This document shows, piece after piece, positions 10,601 through 21,603 of a stretch of DNA of 64,000 bases. Source of the DNA: Cryptomeria japonica (taxonomy: Eukaryota > Streptophyta > Pinopsida > Cupressales > Cupressaceae); NCBI RefSeq assembly GCF_030272615.1, contig NC_081413.1, positions 182,416,951 through 182,480,950 on the forward strand. Direction: 5' to 3'. Positions within the stretch are counted from its first letter, which is position 1. Every line of letters starts with the position of its first letter. Under the pieces are notes generated by a model. That model ran no database searches. It had not been told where the DNA came from and worked only from the letters and a program-made list of their open reading frames with translations. A program made the position numbers and the translations under genes.

Positions 10601-13600
10601 TGTATAAGAGGGATGCACCGAAGCTGAACAAGTCAAGTTTCTCTACATGGTAGAAAAGGATGAAGTTGCACCTATCAGGAATTGGAGAATATGTTTTATA
10701 TTATCTAGAGAATGATTTCATTACATCTAACACCTATCCATTGACAATGGAAGAGATAAAGGCAAAGCAAGAACATATTCAAGCAATGATTGAAATAACA
10801 TTTGCATTGACCGACTCAGAGTTTAATGATCTAGAAGGCTGCAATGATGCCAAGGCAATATGGGACAAGCTCATATCTGTGTATGGTGGTGATTAACATG
10901 TTCAAAGAGAAAAAGTGGACAGTCTAAGATGACAAATTGAATCTATGAGAATGAATGAAGTTGAGAACATAACCCAGTATAGTACAAGGTTAAAGGAGAT
11001 TGTCAATCAAATCAAAGGAGCAGGAGGAACCATTGAAGAGAAGGATGTCACAAGTAAGATATTAAGAACCCTTCTACCTACTTATGCAATCTGAGTCTCT
11101 GCAATCAATGAATTGAGGTCTATACCCAATATGCCAGTTTCTTTGGATGCTACTATTGGTAAGCTACATGCATTTGAGTTAAGTAACTTTGATAACAGTG
11201 GGTCTTCGGTAAATAAAATTGAGTCTGCATTTAGTTCTTTTCATCTTGATGAATCTGATGATTACAATGATAGAAAGTATAAGTACTCTGAAGGGAATCA
11301 CAGTGAAGCAAGTGAAAGATATCACAAAAACATGGAGGAGGTACACAAACTTTATGAAGAAATCAAAAAGCAAGAAGAGTTTGAAGCACTATTAGCCAGA
11401 AGGCTACCGAGAGGAAAAGGTAAGTACAAAGGAGAGTTGCCTTTGAAATGTTTTAATTGTGATAGAATACGACATATGGCTTCTAATTGTCTTGACAAAG
11501 AATCCAGTGAAAAGAGAGATTACCGAGATGACAGAGAGAAAGATAATCATTACAGAGGACACCAAGACTTTAGAAGAAGAGATAAAAAGACATGTCTAAT
11601 AGCTGATGAGGAATCTAATGATGATAAATCAGATGAAACTGATATAGAGGAAGTTGTTTATGTGGCTATCAAAGATAGATTAGATGAAGAAAGGTATGAA
11701 GAAAAAGCTTTAATATCTCACATAAATACTAATTATACTTGGATCATAGATAGTGGATGCTCACATCACATGACAGGTGACAAACACAAGTTTGTTATGT
11801 TAGAAGATTATGATGGAGGTTATGTAAGTTTTGGTAATGATGCACCATGTCCAGTGAGAGGTAAAGGATCTTTAGCACTTCTTGACAATGCTAAATGTAA
11901 TGATGTTTATTGGGTTGAAGGTTTGAAATACAATTTGTTAAGTGTAGCACTGCTAAACAATACATGATACCAAATAGAGTTTCAAAAAGGAATTGTCAAA
12001 GTTCATGACAAGCATGGAAAGTTAGCAGCTACTGAGACACAAACAAGAGGTAACACATTTCACCTTGACTCAAATTGGAATAAGTGTCTATATGCAAAGG
12101 TAGATGATACTTGGTTATGGCATAAAAGGTTTTGTCCTGTAAATTTTAATAATCTGATCAAAATAAGCAAGAAGCACCGACTAAGAGGTCTATTGAGTCT
12201 TGAGAAACCTGAAAATGCTATGTGCCGAGGATGCCAGATGGGTAAGATGAAAAGATCAAGCTTTAAAAGTAAGTCCTACACTTCTAAGGGAATTTTAGAT
12301 CTTGTGCATATTGATCTTTGTGGTCCTATGAAAGTTCAGAGTTATTATGGTGATAAGTATTTCATATTATTTATGGATGATTACTCAAGGATGATGTCAG
12401 TAATGTTTTTAAAAGAAAAATTAGAAGCTTTTCAAATGTTTAAATGGTACAAGGCAAGAGTTGAAAATGAAATAGGAAGACAACTGAAATGTCTTAGATC
12501 TGATAGAGGAGGAGAGTTCACTTCTGATGAATTTAACTTATACTACAATGATCATGGTATAAAGAGGCAAGTATATGCACCGAGAACACCCCAGCAAAAT
12601 GGGATAGCTGAGAGAAGAAAAAGATCAATTGTGGATTGTGCAAGAACCTTGATGATAGAAAAGAAGGTACCTCAAACATTTTGGAGAGAAGCAATTAGCA
12701 CTATAGTTTACACCCTAAACCAAGTACAATTGAAGAAAGGAACCTTGAAGACACCATATGAAATCTGGTATGACAAGAAACCTAATGTAAGTTATTTTAA
12801 AATCTTTGGAAGTAGATGCTATGTTCACAAAGATGATAGAAATGGTAAGTTTGATCAGAAAAGTGAAGAAGGAACATTTCTTGGTTATTCTTCTAGAAGC
12901 AAAGCATTTAAATGTCTGATAAAATCATCTAACAAAATAGTAGAAAGTGCAAATGTGAAAATTGATGAATTTGCAGAAAGAAATGATGAAGGAAACTCCA
13001 AAGAACCAGAAGAATATGAAGGATTTGTATATGTTCAACCGAGAAGTCCTACTGAGAAAACTACTGAAGGAAATGAAGAGAATATCCAGTTACTGAGTGA
13101 TGAAGAAGATCATACAGAATACACAGAGCCTATATTAGCCAAGTATGTCAGAAGGAATCATGCATCAAGTCAGATTATAGGAGATAAGAAGGATCCAGTG
13201 ATGACAAGGAATAAACTGAGACAGAACACATGTCTGATATCTGAATTTGAACCAAGGATAGTGAAAGAGGCATTTAATAGTGAAGATTGGATAAATGCTA
13301 TGATAGAAGAGATTGATCAAATCAAGAAAAATGACACATGGACACTGGTCCCAAGACTGAAGGACAAAAATGTAATCGGTACAAAGTGGATTTTCAGAAA
13401 CAAGTTGAATGAAAAAGGTGAGGTCATTCGAAATAAAGCAAGACTAGTTTGCAAAGGTTATGCTCATGAAGAGGGAATTGATTATGGTGAGACTTTTGCA
13501 CCTGTGGCAAGACTTGAAGGAGTAAGAACATTGTTGGCATACGCTACTTACAAGAATTTCAATGTATATCAAATGGATGTCAAATTTGCATTTCTGAATG

Positions 13601-14783
13601 GTATATTAGAGGAAGAAGTTTTTATTGAAAAACCTGAAGGATTTGTTGAAGGAGAGAATAAAGATCAGGTATGTAAACTGAACAAAGCTTTATATGGTCT
13701 GAAACAAGCACCTAGAGCATGGTATGAAAGATTGCACTCTTATTTAATCAAGATTGGTTTTATAAGGACAAGTGAAAACAACAATATGTACATGAAGAAT
13801 GATGAAAATGGAATACTGATCTCAGCCATATTTGTTGATGATATTATCTTTTGTGGAAATGACTCTTTATGAAAGAACTTTGGAAATGAAATGAGCAAAG
13901 AATTTGAGATGTCCTTAATTGGTGAGATAAAGTATTTTATAGGTCTACAGATACTGCAAATGAAAGATGAGATTTTCATTACTCAATCCAAGTACATAAA
14001 GGAAATCTTGAAGAAATTTGGAATGGAGGATTCAAAACCAGTAAGTACTCCTATGACTACCAACTGCAAACTATCAAAGAATGATGAATCTACATCTATT
14101 GATGAAACACTTTACTGATCTATGATTGGAAAGTTGCAATATGTTGTTCACAACAGGCCAGATATAGCACATGCAGTAGGTATAGTTGCAAGATTTTCTG
14201 CAGATCCCAAGGAAACACACATGACAACAATCAAGAGAATTTTTAGATACTTGAAAGACCTAAGGATTATGGCTTAGTATATCAGAAAGTAAATGAATTT
14301 GATTTAAAAGTTTATACTAATGCTGATTGGGTAGGCAACATAGATGACGAGAAAAGCACAAGTGGTGGAGCTTTCTTTTTAGGAGAAAGACTAGTGAGTT
14401 GGCTTAGCAAGAAACAAAGATGTATTTCACAGTCAATAGCAGAAGCTGAATATGTTGTTGTAGCATTGGATTGTACCAATATAGCATGGATCAAACAACT
14501 GTTGGAAGGCATAAATGAGAAAGTTACCAAGCCAGTAACTATATTCTATGATAATACTAGTGCCATTAACATTTCAAAGAATCCTATTATGCACTCTAAG
14601 ACAAAGCACATCTCTATCAAATATCATTATCTTAGAGAATAAGTTTAAGAGAAGAAAGTGGTGTTGGAGTATGTTAGCTCAAAGGAACAAATAGCAGATA
14701 TTTTCACCAAGCCACTGCCAAGGGACACTTTTGAGTATCTCAAAAGTAAGTTAGGGGTCCTACCCCTATCTTCTACTCACTGA
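10601..14783 (+). pseudogene. Element B gag-pol polyprotein (decayed Ty1/copia)
   Basis: Gag (UBN2-type, about 10640-11130) contains WDKLISVYGGD. A knuckle near 11449 reads CFNCDRIRHMASNC, with Arg for the usual Gly. Protease has WIIDSGCSHHMTG at 11740. Integrase has a damaged zinc site (WHKRFCPVNF lacks the second His) followed by CRGCQMGK, then the DDE residues in HIDLCGP, SDRGGEF and PQQNGIAERR. RT starts near 13380 (NVIGTKWIFRNKL) and has LYGLKQAPRAWYE and VDDIIF. RNase H (14310-14640) has the SQSIAEAEY motif. Stops occur in Gag (among them 10894 and near 11094), at 11965, 13870 and 14116, and a one-base loss near 14262 shifts the frame inside RNase H. No intact product is possible. Confidence 0.9.
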
Positions 14784-15159
14784 CCAAGTTCGGTGAAAGA
14801 ATCAATTTGATGACTCTAAAGAATACCTTTTAGGAGTTGATGTTGATTTACACACTTTAGGATGTTTTCTAAAGGTGTGCAAGAAACAAAAATAGGGAAA
14901 AGGAATTGAAGATAAAATGCTCTAACCAAGACTAAGTTGATACCGAACAGCAAAGGAATTACTTCACACAGGCAGAAATTATGTATTAGTTTTCTTTTGG
15001 CATTGTTGTCAAAGGGGGAGAAGACTAATGTATGGGGGAGAAGACTAATGACAAGGGGAGAAAATTTCAGCTATCTAAGCAATCACAATCACAACAATCT
15101 GAATTCAAATCTTTTAGGTCAAATCAATTGGTTTTGCCATCAATGCCAAAAGGGGAGAT
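14784..15159 (+). other. Element B 3' untranslated region and polypurine tract
   Basis: Non-coding. It contains several GGGGGAGAAGACTAATG-like purine repeats near 15010-15060 and ends in AAAAGGGGAGAT at 15148-15159, the plus-strand primer directly before the first TGTTGGCATT. Confidence 0.7.
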
Positions 15160-15217
15160 TGTTGGCATTATAACAGACAATAAGAGATTGTTGGCATTAT
15201 AACAGACAATAAGAGAT
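15160..15217 (+). repeat. 29-bp tandem duplication at the PPT/LTR junction
   Basis: A 29-bp unit starting TGTTGGCATTATAACAGACA occurs at 15160-15188 and 15189-15217. It is followed at 15218 by the true LTR start, TGTTGACATTTC. Each unit begins like an LTR and ends in AGAT like the polypurine tract. Confidence 0.85.
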
Positions 15218-16691
15218 TGTTGACATTTCAATTAGGATATTGAGAAGGTTGTTGATAATTATGGATATAACTAATTAAGGATGTTTACTGTCTTCACAAT
15301 ATTATTTTGTCATTGATATCAAGAAAATGATTTTCTGATTTAGTATGATGTTGCCATATCTTAAGAAGTATGTTTTGAAGAGAATTAAGATGTCGGTAAA
15401 AGACACAGAAAGAATGTGATGAATAAGGGGAGGAATAAGTTATTCAATGGGCAACTATTATCAAGTTAGACAATGATGAGATCATGTTGTTTAGATTATT
15501 TTGATATCCTTCATATGCTATTGTTTGTAAGGTTAATACTATACTATGTTACCGAGCAAGGAACCTAGTCGGCAAACCCTAAGGAACCTAGTCGGTAAAC
15601 CCTAAGGTTATCACTATTGGTTAATAAAGGCAGAATGTCTACCGAGTGAAGTTTTATTATTTACTGAGTTGCAACTGAGTAATAATAGAATGCATTGGAT
15701 GAATACATGTGTTATTTAATGATGGAAGCTGATGAGCTTGTTATGATTAAATGATTGATACAATGTGTATGAAGTTTGTTAAGGATCTATGGCAATGGAA
15801 GATCGACAGGAAGATCTATAGCTCAGATTGAACCGCAATACCCTATCACAAGTTCCAAGAAATGTATGCAAGTTCCAAGGTGAGGTAAAACATTTTCCGA
15901 TCGAAGGATACATTGAACCTGGTCAAGATTGAAGATCTAATGGCTATGATTGATCATGGGAAATGTGATCAAAGAGATTAAGTAGTTAGCAAATTGTTTA
16001 TAAATAAGGAACTGTTGATAAATAATGAATGCAGGCAAGTGTAAGCACAGGGATGCTACATAGTGATTATCAAGCACAGAAGCTTGAAGACCTGTTTAAA
16101 TAACAGAGTAAGGAGCCTAGCAGAGGGACAAGATAAGTCCTATGACTAGATTGTATTGAGCAAATAAGAATCTGCTTTAGCATTTAGATGCAAAGTTGCA
16201 GACATATTCATTACTGTTATTTATTTCTAAGTGATAGAAAATCTCTTAACTGAGTGGACTTAACAGTCTTATTTGTAAATCCTCTAGCAAGGTGACATTC
16301 TAATTGAGTGTTTGAAACCCTTTAACAAGGTCACCTCTAACAAAGTGAAGATCCTAACAGATCTGAGGGAAATCCCTTAACCGGGTCACATCTAGCAATG
16401 TGTTTGTAATCTTTAACAGGATTTGCTTTTAACCGAGCATGCTCTAGAAGAGTATATTTCTTAGTGGGTCCAAAATCCCACAGTGGTTTTTCACTATTTG
16501 GGTTTCCATGTTAAATCTGGTGTAATGAGTGTTGTTATGATTATGTGTTCTTAAGTTTGCTTGTTTTACAGTTTTGGATACATATATCTATTAAAGCTAC
16601 CGAGGTTGAATCTGTTGAATATATTGAAGATTAAGTTTGTATGATTCACCCCCCCCTCTCATCTTATTAACAATTGGCATCAAAGTTATCA
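15218..16691 (+). repeat. Element B 3' LTR
   Basis: 1,474 bp direct copy of 9111-10535, ending AAGTTATCA and followed at once by the target duplication AGACC. The extra length against the 5' copy comes from two short insertions. Confidence 0.88.
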
Positions 16692-16696
16692 AGACC

Positions 16697-19040
16697 TACC
16701 TGTTCTAGAAACATATGCAAAAGCTCTACTTGATGCACCTAGGGAGCCATCCAAAGGAATATTTGGTAATGCAAAAACCATTGCAATTAATGTATCTATG
16801 CAGAAAGAAAGGAAGAAAAGAGACAAATTTATCAGAGATGCCTCTAAGAAGGAAAGTAAAATAAAGGAAAATGTCATGAACATCAGCGGTATATCAGCTA
16901 CTGAGCTTAAAGGACTGCAACCAGAAGCACATGTTTCACCAGTTGTAACATCTTCTAATACTGATAGTGGAAAGGTTGTTGAGTTTAAGAGAGTGGAAAG
17001 GAAAAGGAAAACCCCACTGGTACTATCTCCTTTACCTAAAAAAATAAGGACACTAAGGAAAAAGCAACAGGCAGTTAGGGAACCATAGAAGAAGCTTACA
17101 CCAAAGAAGAAACAGACATCAGTTACCCCTACACTAGATGATCTACTGAATGAGATTACACAGGAAGGTAATCTGGTAAATCTAAACAATTGGTATAATT
17201 ATTTTAAGTATTTTGACAAACAAACCATTGAAGAAAGCATTATCCTACATTTGGATATATACAAGAAAGTTTTGATAGAAGTAACTGATGATTTACCTAA
17301 TGATTTATACTTGAGATTAGAAGCTAAAAGGCTATATGTGATGGAACTGGACAAGAAGTTGAAAGTTGAAGCACTCTTGGTTGTACATCCGGTAAATTCT
17401 AGAGAAGAGATAGATGAGCTTATATCTGAAGCTAACCGATCAGTATTTGTTAGTGGACACCAAAAAGTAAGCCTGATGGCTGGAAGGGTTAAGGAAATTG
17501 CAGATGAGACTGTAGATAAATGGGACATATTTTTTGTTGAGAAGGAAAAGCAAGAGGAAAGAAATAGACCGAAAGTGGAAAAAACATTCAAGGTATATCA
17601 GAAAGACAAGGGAAAAGGTAAAATAGGTGGTGTGCCTTCTATAAAGTAATAGATAACATCTCTCCGCTAGCTTAGGACACCCCTCCTTTAACCTCAACAT
17701 CATCAGTTCATATAGCTAATCCACTGAATATGACTACTGAAGGTATAACTCTTGATGATACTAACCCAGAGTTAGAAATACTCTTCACCATGAATGTGGA
17801 CACACAGAATATAAACTTTGTGGTGGACAAAGAGACTGTAGAAGTCAAGGAAGATGATCTCAAAGACAACAAGATCTTAGAGAATCCAACATAGACTATT
17901 GATTCTTAGGAAACTGTGATACTGGCTCAAGAAGAGAAACTGGAGAAACCAACAGAGGATAAGGGAACTAACTCAGGGAAAATAGAATCAGAGAAACCGG
18001 CAGTTGTACTGACTAAGAAACAATCTGTGGCAGAGGTTCATGTTGAGTCTAAGAAACTAGTAGTTGCAAAGGTACTTAATCAGACTGAGAAATCATTAAA
18101 GGTAGAGGTACAGACACAAAAAGATCCACCAGAATAAATAATAAGTAGAGTGGATGCATCTAATGGTAATAAAGAGGATGTAGTGAAGGTAATTGGTCAA
18201 ACATCTGTTGAGAAGAAACCTACAACAGAATTGAGCACATCTATAGGTGAATTCAAACCCACTAACATCACAAAGGTTCTATTGGATTCTATTAAAAGGA
18301 TAACTGATTGCAATGCCTTAGCATTTAAGGTAATTGATAACACCTTACCTATCCTGAAGATGATTGCCCCTAATTGCAAGATAGATCAAATTAATGATTC
18401 TTTAGGTAAATTGGACACATTGTCCAAATTCATTGTTGATAATGTAATAACCATAAATAAGGTGAATGAGGATACCATTAAGGAGATAGTTTACAAAGAG
18501 AAAAATACATTCTTTGAGAACACCATAAAGAAATGTACCGATCACTTGAACACACTTTTATCGGTACTTAATTCTACAATTTTGGAGTATAAGGAGTTAT
18601 ATAGAGAAGCATGTAAACCTCACTGTTTGACAAAGGACATTGATGAGTAGATTTAAAAGACACAAAAGGAAATTGATGACATCACGGATAATATAATAGG
18701 TTCATCTAGGCTTATATCAGTTTTTGAGAAGGAAATGGCAGTTTTTTAGGAGAAGTTGGAGAAACCTGAGAAAGAGAAGGAAAGGATAAGGTCCAATGCT
18801 CGAGAACTCAAAAGTAAAATTGGTTCAAAATTGGACAATCTTATTACTCAGAGAGTTGAATTATCTAAGGCAAAAATACTGGGAGAGCGATCACCAGAGC
18901 AGCAAATGCACTATCTCCCTAGTATGATCCAATAGATTGGGGCAACTCTAACTGACAGCAATAAGTTTATGCAGAGTTTGAATGTAGTTTTGGGAGACAT
19001 TTTTCAGATAGTAACCAACTAGTTAAAGAACTTGAGGTAG
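16697..19040 (+). pseudogene. Element A ORF2, 3' part
   Basis: The frame broken at 9110 resumes here (PVLETYAKALLDAPREPSKG). It stays open to a TAG near 17088 and on to about 17640, shifts frame, then continues to TAG at 19038-19040 with further stops (near 17671, 17891, 17909, 18135, 18648 and 18749). The sequence is Lys- and Glu-rich. Long coiled-coil-like stretches lie in the last 400 residues (such as EKEKERIRSNARELKSK). There is no transmembrane segment and no catalytic motif that I recognise. It could be a structural or accessory protein of this element family, or a captured host gene. Confidence 0.5.
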
Positions 19041-19205
19041 AATTTTTGTACTCTTTTGATTATTTATGACATCCTTTGTCATTGATATCAAAGGGGGAGT
19101 AGTGGAGAGAAAAATGCATGTATAGAGGAGATCACTTGCTCAGGGGGAGAACATATTTTTGGATTTCAGTTTTGGATTTTTTTCATGAGTGTTGTCATCA
19201 ATGCC

Positions 19206-19217
19206 AAAGGGGGAGAT
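19206..19217 (+). promoter_or_regulatory. Element A polypurine tract
   Basis: AAAGGGGGAGAT abuts the 3' LTR start. Two similar purine runs (near 19090 and 19140) precede it, so more than one plus-strand start may have been possible. Confidence 0.75.
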
Positions 19218-20008
19218 TATTGGCATTCTACACTCTAATGAGAATAGTTGATGTTGTCATTGATGGAAACCAATTGGCAACCAACCGGCAATATATTTCT
19301 ACATACCCGACATCACATATATCAGACAATGACACCAACAAGAACTTACACTAGCATTCAGATTACATTGACAACAAAGCATACCGACACTCAGGCCGAC
19401 ATGGGATGAAATTTTTTTTATTGTAATATAATTATATTTTTTAAGCCGACATGGTATATTGTAAAGACTCATATATGTACGAGATCTTATAGATCATTTT
19501 GTAATGAAGTATAGAGATGTACGATAGAAGATAGTTGTTTAGTAAAAGCGAAGGTTTTTGGTTAAGGTATCTATCTAAGCTTAAACCAGTACTGAACCTA
19601 GCATTAGAGATGTTATTTTGACTAGTACATTATATTAGATTTAATTATCCATTTTGTAGTTCGTGAGACTCTTCATTGAGCAGTGAGCTCTAGGCTGTTG
19701 GCCTCCCTGCATGTGCAGGCCCCTTTATTGTAAGTAGTATTTATTCATTGTCCAGTGAGTAAATATTGTGGGTCACAAATCCCACTGAGGTTTCCCCCAC
19801 ACCGAATTTCCTTGCTAAAATATCTTGTGTTATGGTGTATTTCTATGTTGTCTCTATTATTTCTATTTACTACAATTATTGTTATTTACCGGTACACTGT
19901 TTTGGGTTACAAAGTTATAAATAAGTTTAAATATTCAATACACTAGTTAGACATTGATTCACCCCCCCCCCCCTCTTAGTGTCTGTGGGACTATTATTGA
20001 ATCTAACA
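19218..20008 (+). repeat. Element A 3' LTR
   Basis: 791 bp, aligning with 5766-6561. It starts TATTGG (TGTTGG in the 5' copy) and ends TCTAACA before target copy TAGGT. Its C tract near the end is longer than in the 5' LTR. Confidence 0.9.
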
Positions 20009-20013
20009 TAGGT

Positions 20014-21603
20014 GGTGTTTCTTTTAATGCTAACTTGTTTCTAATGGAAATACCCATGTTGCTATGTATATGCCTAATGTATCATTAGATGAATCTAACA
20101 TTTCTATTTTATGGTTGCCTTACTATAGATGAGGAAATATGGTTCATTCTAGTCTAAACATGAAAACTAGAAATCAAACCCATTCATATCAACATACATT
20201 AGATAATAATCAATAGAAACAACTAAAAACCCTTGGGAGAGTTAGGCACAATGGTTGATTATTCCTTTGATATGATTGGATAAGATAGAAAGTTAAATCT
20301 GAGAACTACATCTAAAGATGCAAAACTAACAATAATCAACGTGAACAATAAGATACAAAATAGATATGCAAACTCTAATAATAGATATTAAATAGGAGTT
20401 ATAAATGAGCTTGTGTTTGAAATTTGAGCCTGAAAGTACTAGACTATGGGGCTAGGTGTCCTAGTCTTAAAGGTGTCTAATGTAGATATCATGCATAAAT
20501 TCTGGATTAAGGTATCACATAGATTCTCCCTAAATTTTCATCAAAAAAGTGTTAGATGATGTGGCTAAGCCATAATGTTTAATTTTTTTGCTTCTTAAAA
20601 GTTTGAATCTCTTTGTCTCAATCTACACTTCCTAAATTTGTAATCCTTCTTTCTCAAATTTCAATCCTACACACAATTAGGGGATAAAATGTTGTTGGGT
20701 TGTATTGGGGTTTTCCTAAGTCAAACCCTAGGTTGGAATTAACCCTACAAAAATAATAGAAAAAGAGAGCTTACCCTTGTAGGGAAGAGGCTAAATATGA
20801 AATAAAATGATGAATTCACAATATTATACCTCAAGCTTGATGATGCAATGATCTTTGAATAGAAACTCAAGCATTGATGCAATAACATGACATGGCAAGA
20901 CAATATCAATAATAAAATTCCACTTCCAAGAAGATTGTTGTAACTTGCTGCTCCATAATGCTAACATCTAGAGAAATTTTCTCATAATACTTGCTCTAGG
21001 AAGTGCTTGAATTCTTGTGATGGATGGATGAAAATAAATTAGGAACTTGATTCTCTTATATAGAGTTCCCACTTGGTATTTCATAAATTAAGGTGACCTC
21101 CAATTGTCATATTCAAGTACTGAGATCAGATAAAAAATTGGTGGGAACCAATACACTAACAAGTTCAAATTTGGGCTCGATCTAGGGGGACTTTGGTTCC
21201 AAGACCTATAGTACTCTACGACTATGGAACCTAGCCCCATAGTCCACTAGCACTATGACACCTATAGACATTAAAAATTAAACTCTTTTTTTTTACTGGA
21301 TAATATGTGTATTTTTTTCAAAATAAAAAAGGAGTACATCCATGGATTTTCCAACTGTTAAACAAAAAATAGAACTTCCCAAAACACCCCACACCCAATA
21401 GTATACCGCTTACTAACTAACCCCCAAAATTACTAGACCCATCATCCAAATGCATATACAAATTTATATTCACAATTTCAAATTTTAAAATGAGAGTAAA
21501 CAAAACCCGTGAATCCAAACTTTAGGTGTAGAGATTAAAACAAACACCAGAATAGAACAAATAATAAACAATTTTAACAGTAAAACAAAAAGGGAAGACA
21601 GAT
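20014..21603. other. Intergenic DNA without a recognised gene
   Basis: No long frame or domain. A 15-bp inverted pair (ACTATGGGGCTAGGT near 20444 and ACCTAGCCCCATAGT near 21228) brackets about 770 bp and could be the arms of an old foldback element. T- and A-rich low-complexity DNA lies at 21280-21330. Confidence 0.5.

Larger units (their letters stand above)
9111..16691 (+). mobile_element. Element B: Ty1/copia retrotransposon nested in element A
   Basis: LTRs at 9111-10535 and 15218-16691. The target duplication AGACC is at 9106-9110 and 16692-16696. Internal order is Gag, protease, integrase, RT and RNase H, diagnostic of Ty1/copia. Multiple stops, a frameshift near 14262 and a damaged integrase zinc site show that it is inactive. 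It splits element A ORF2 and is therefore younger than A. Confidence 0.9.
5766..20008 (+). mobile_element. Element A: pol-less LTR retrotransposon hosting element B
   Basis: LTRs at 5766-6561 and 19218-20008 both begin TGTTGG or TATTGG and end TCTAACA. The target duplication TAGGT is at 5761-5765 and 20009-20013. After the 5' LTR come an initiator-tRNA-Met type primer site, a coiled-coil zinc-knuckle ORF and a second, long, decayed ORF, then a polypurine tract. No protease, integrase, reverse transcriptase or RNase H motif is present in A's own sequence once element B (9111-16691) is set aside, leaving about 5.1 kb of internal DNA. It therefore looks non-autonomous, mobilised in trans. LTR layout and primer site resemble those of the copia elements in this window. 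Confidence 0.85.

Noticed and set aside
20444-21243. 15-bp inverted pair as a foldback transposon
   Set aside because: Similarity does not extend convincingly beyond the 15 bp and no target duplication was found.
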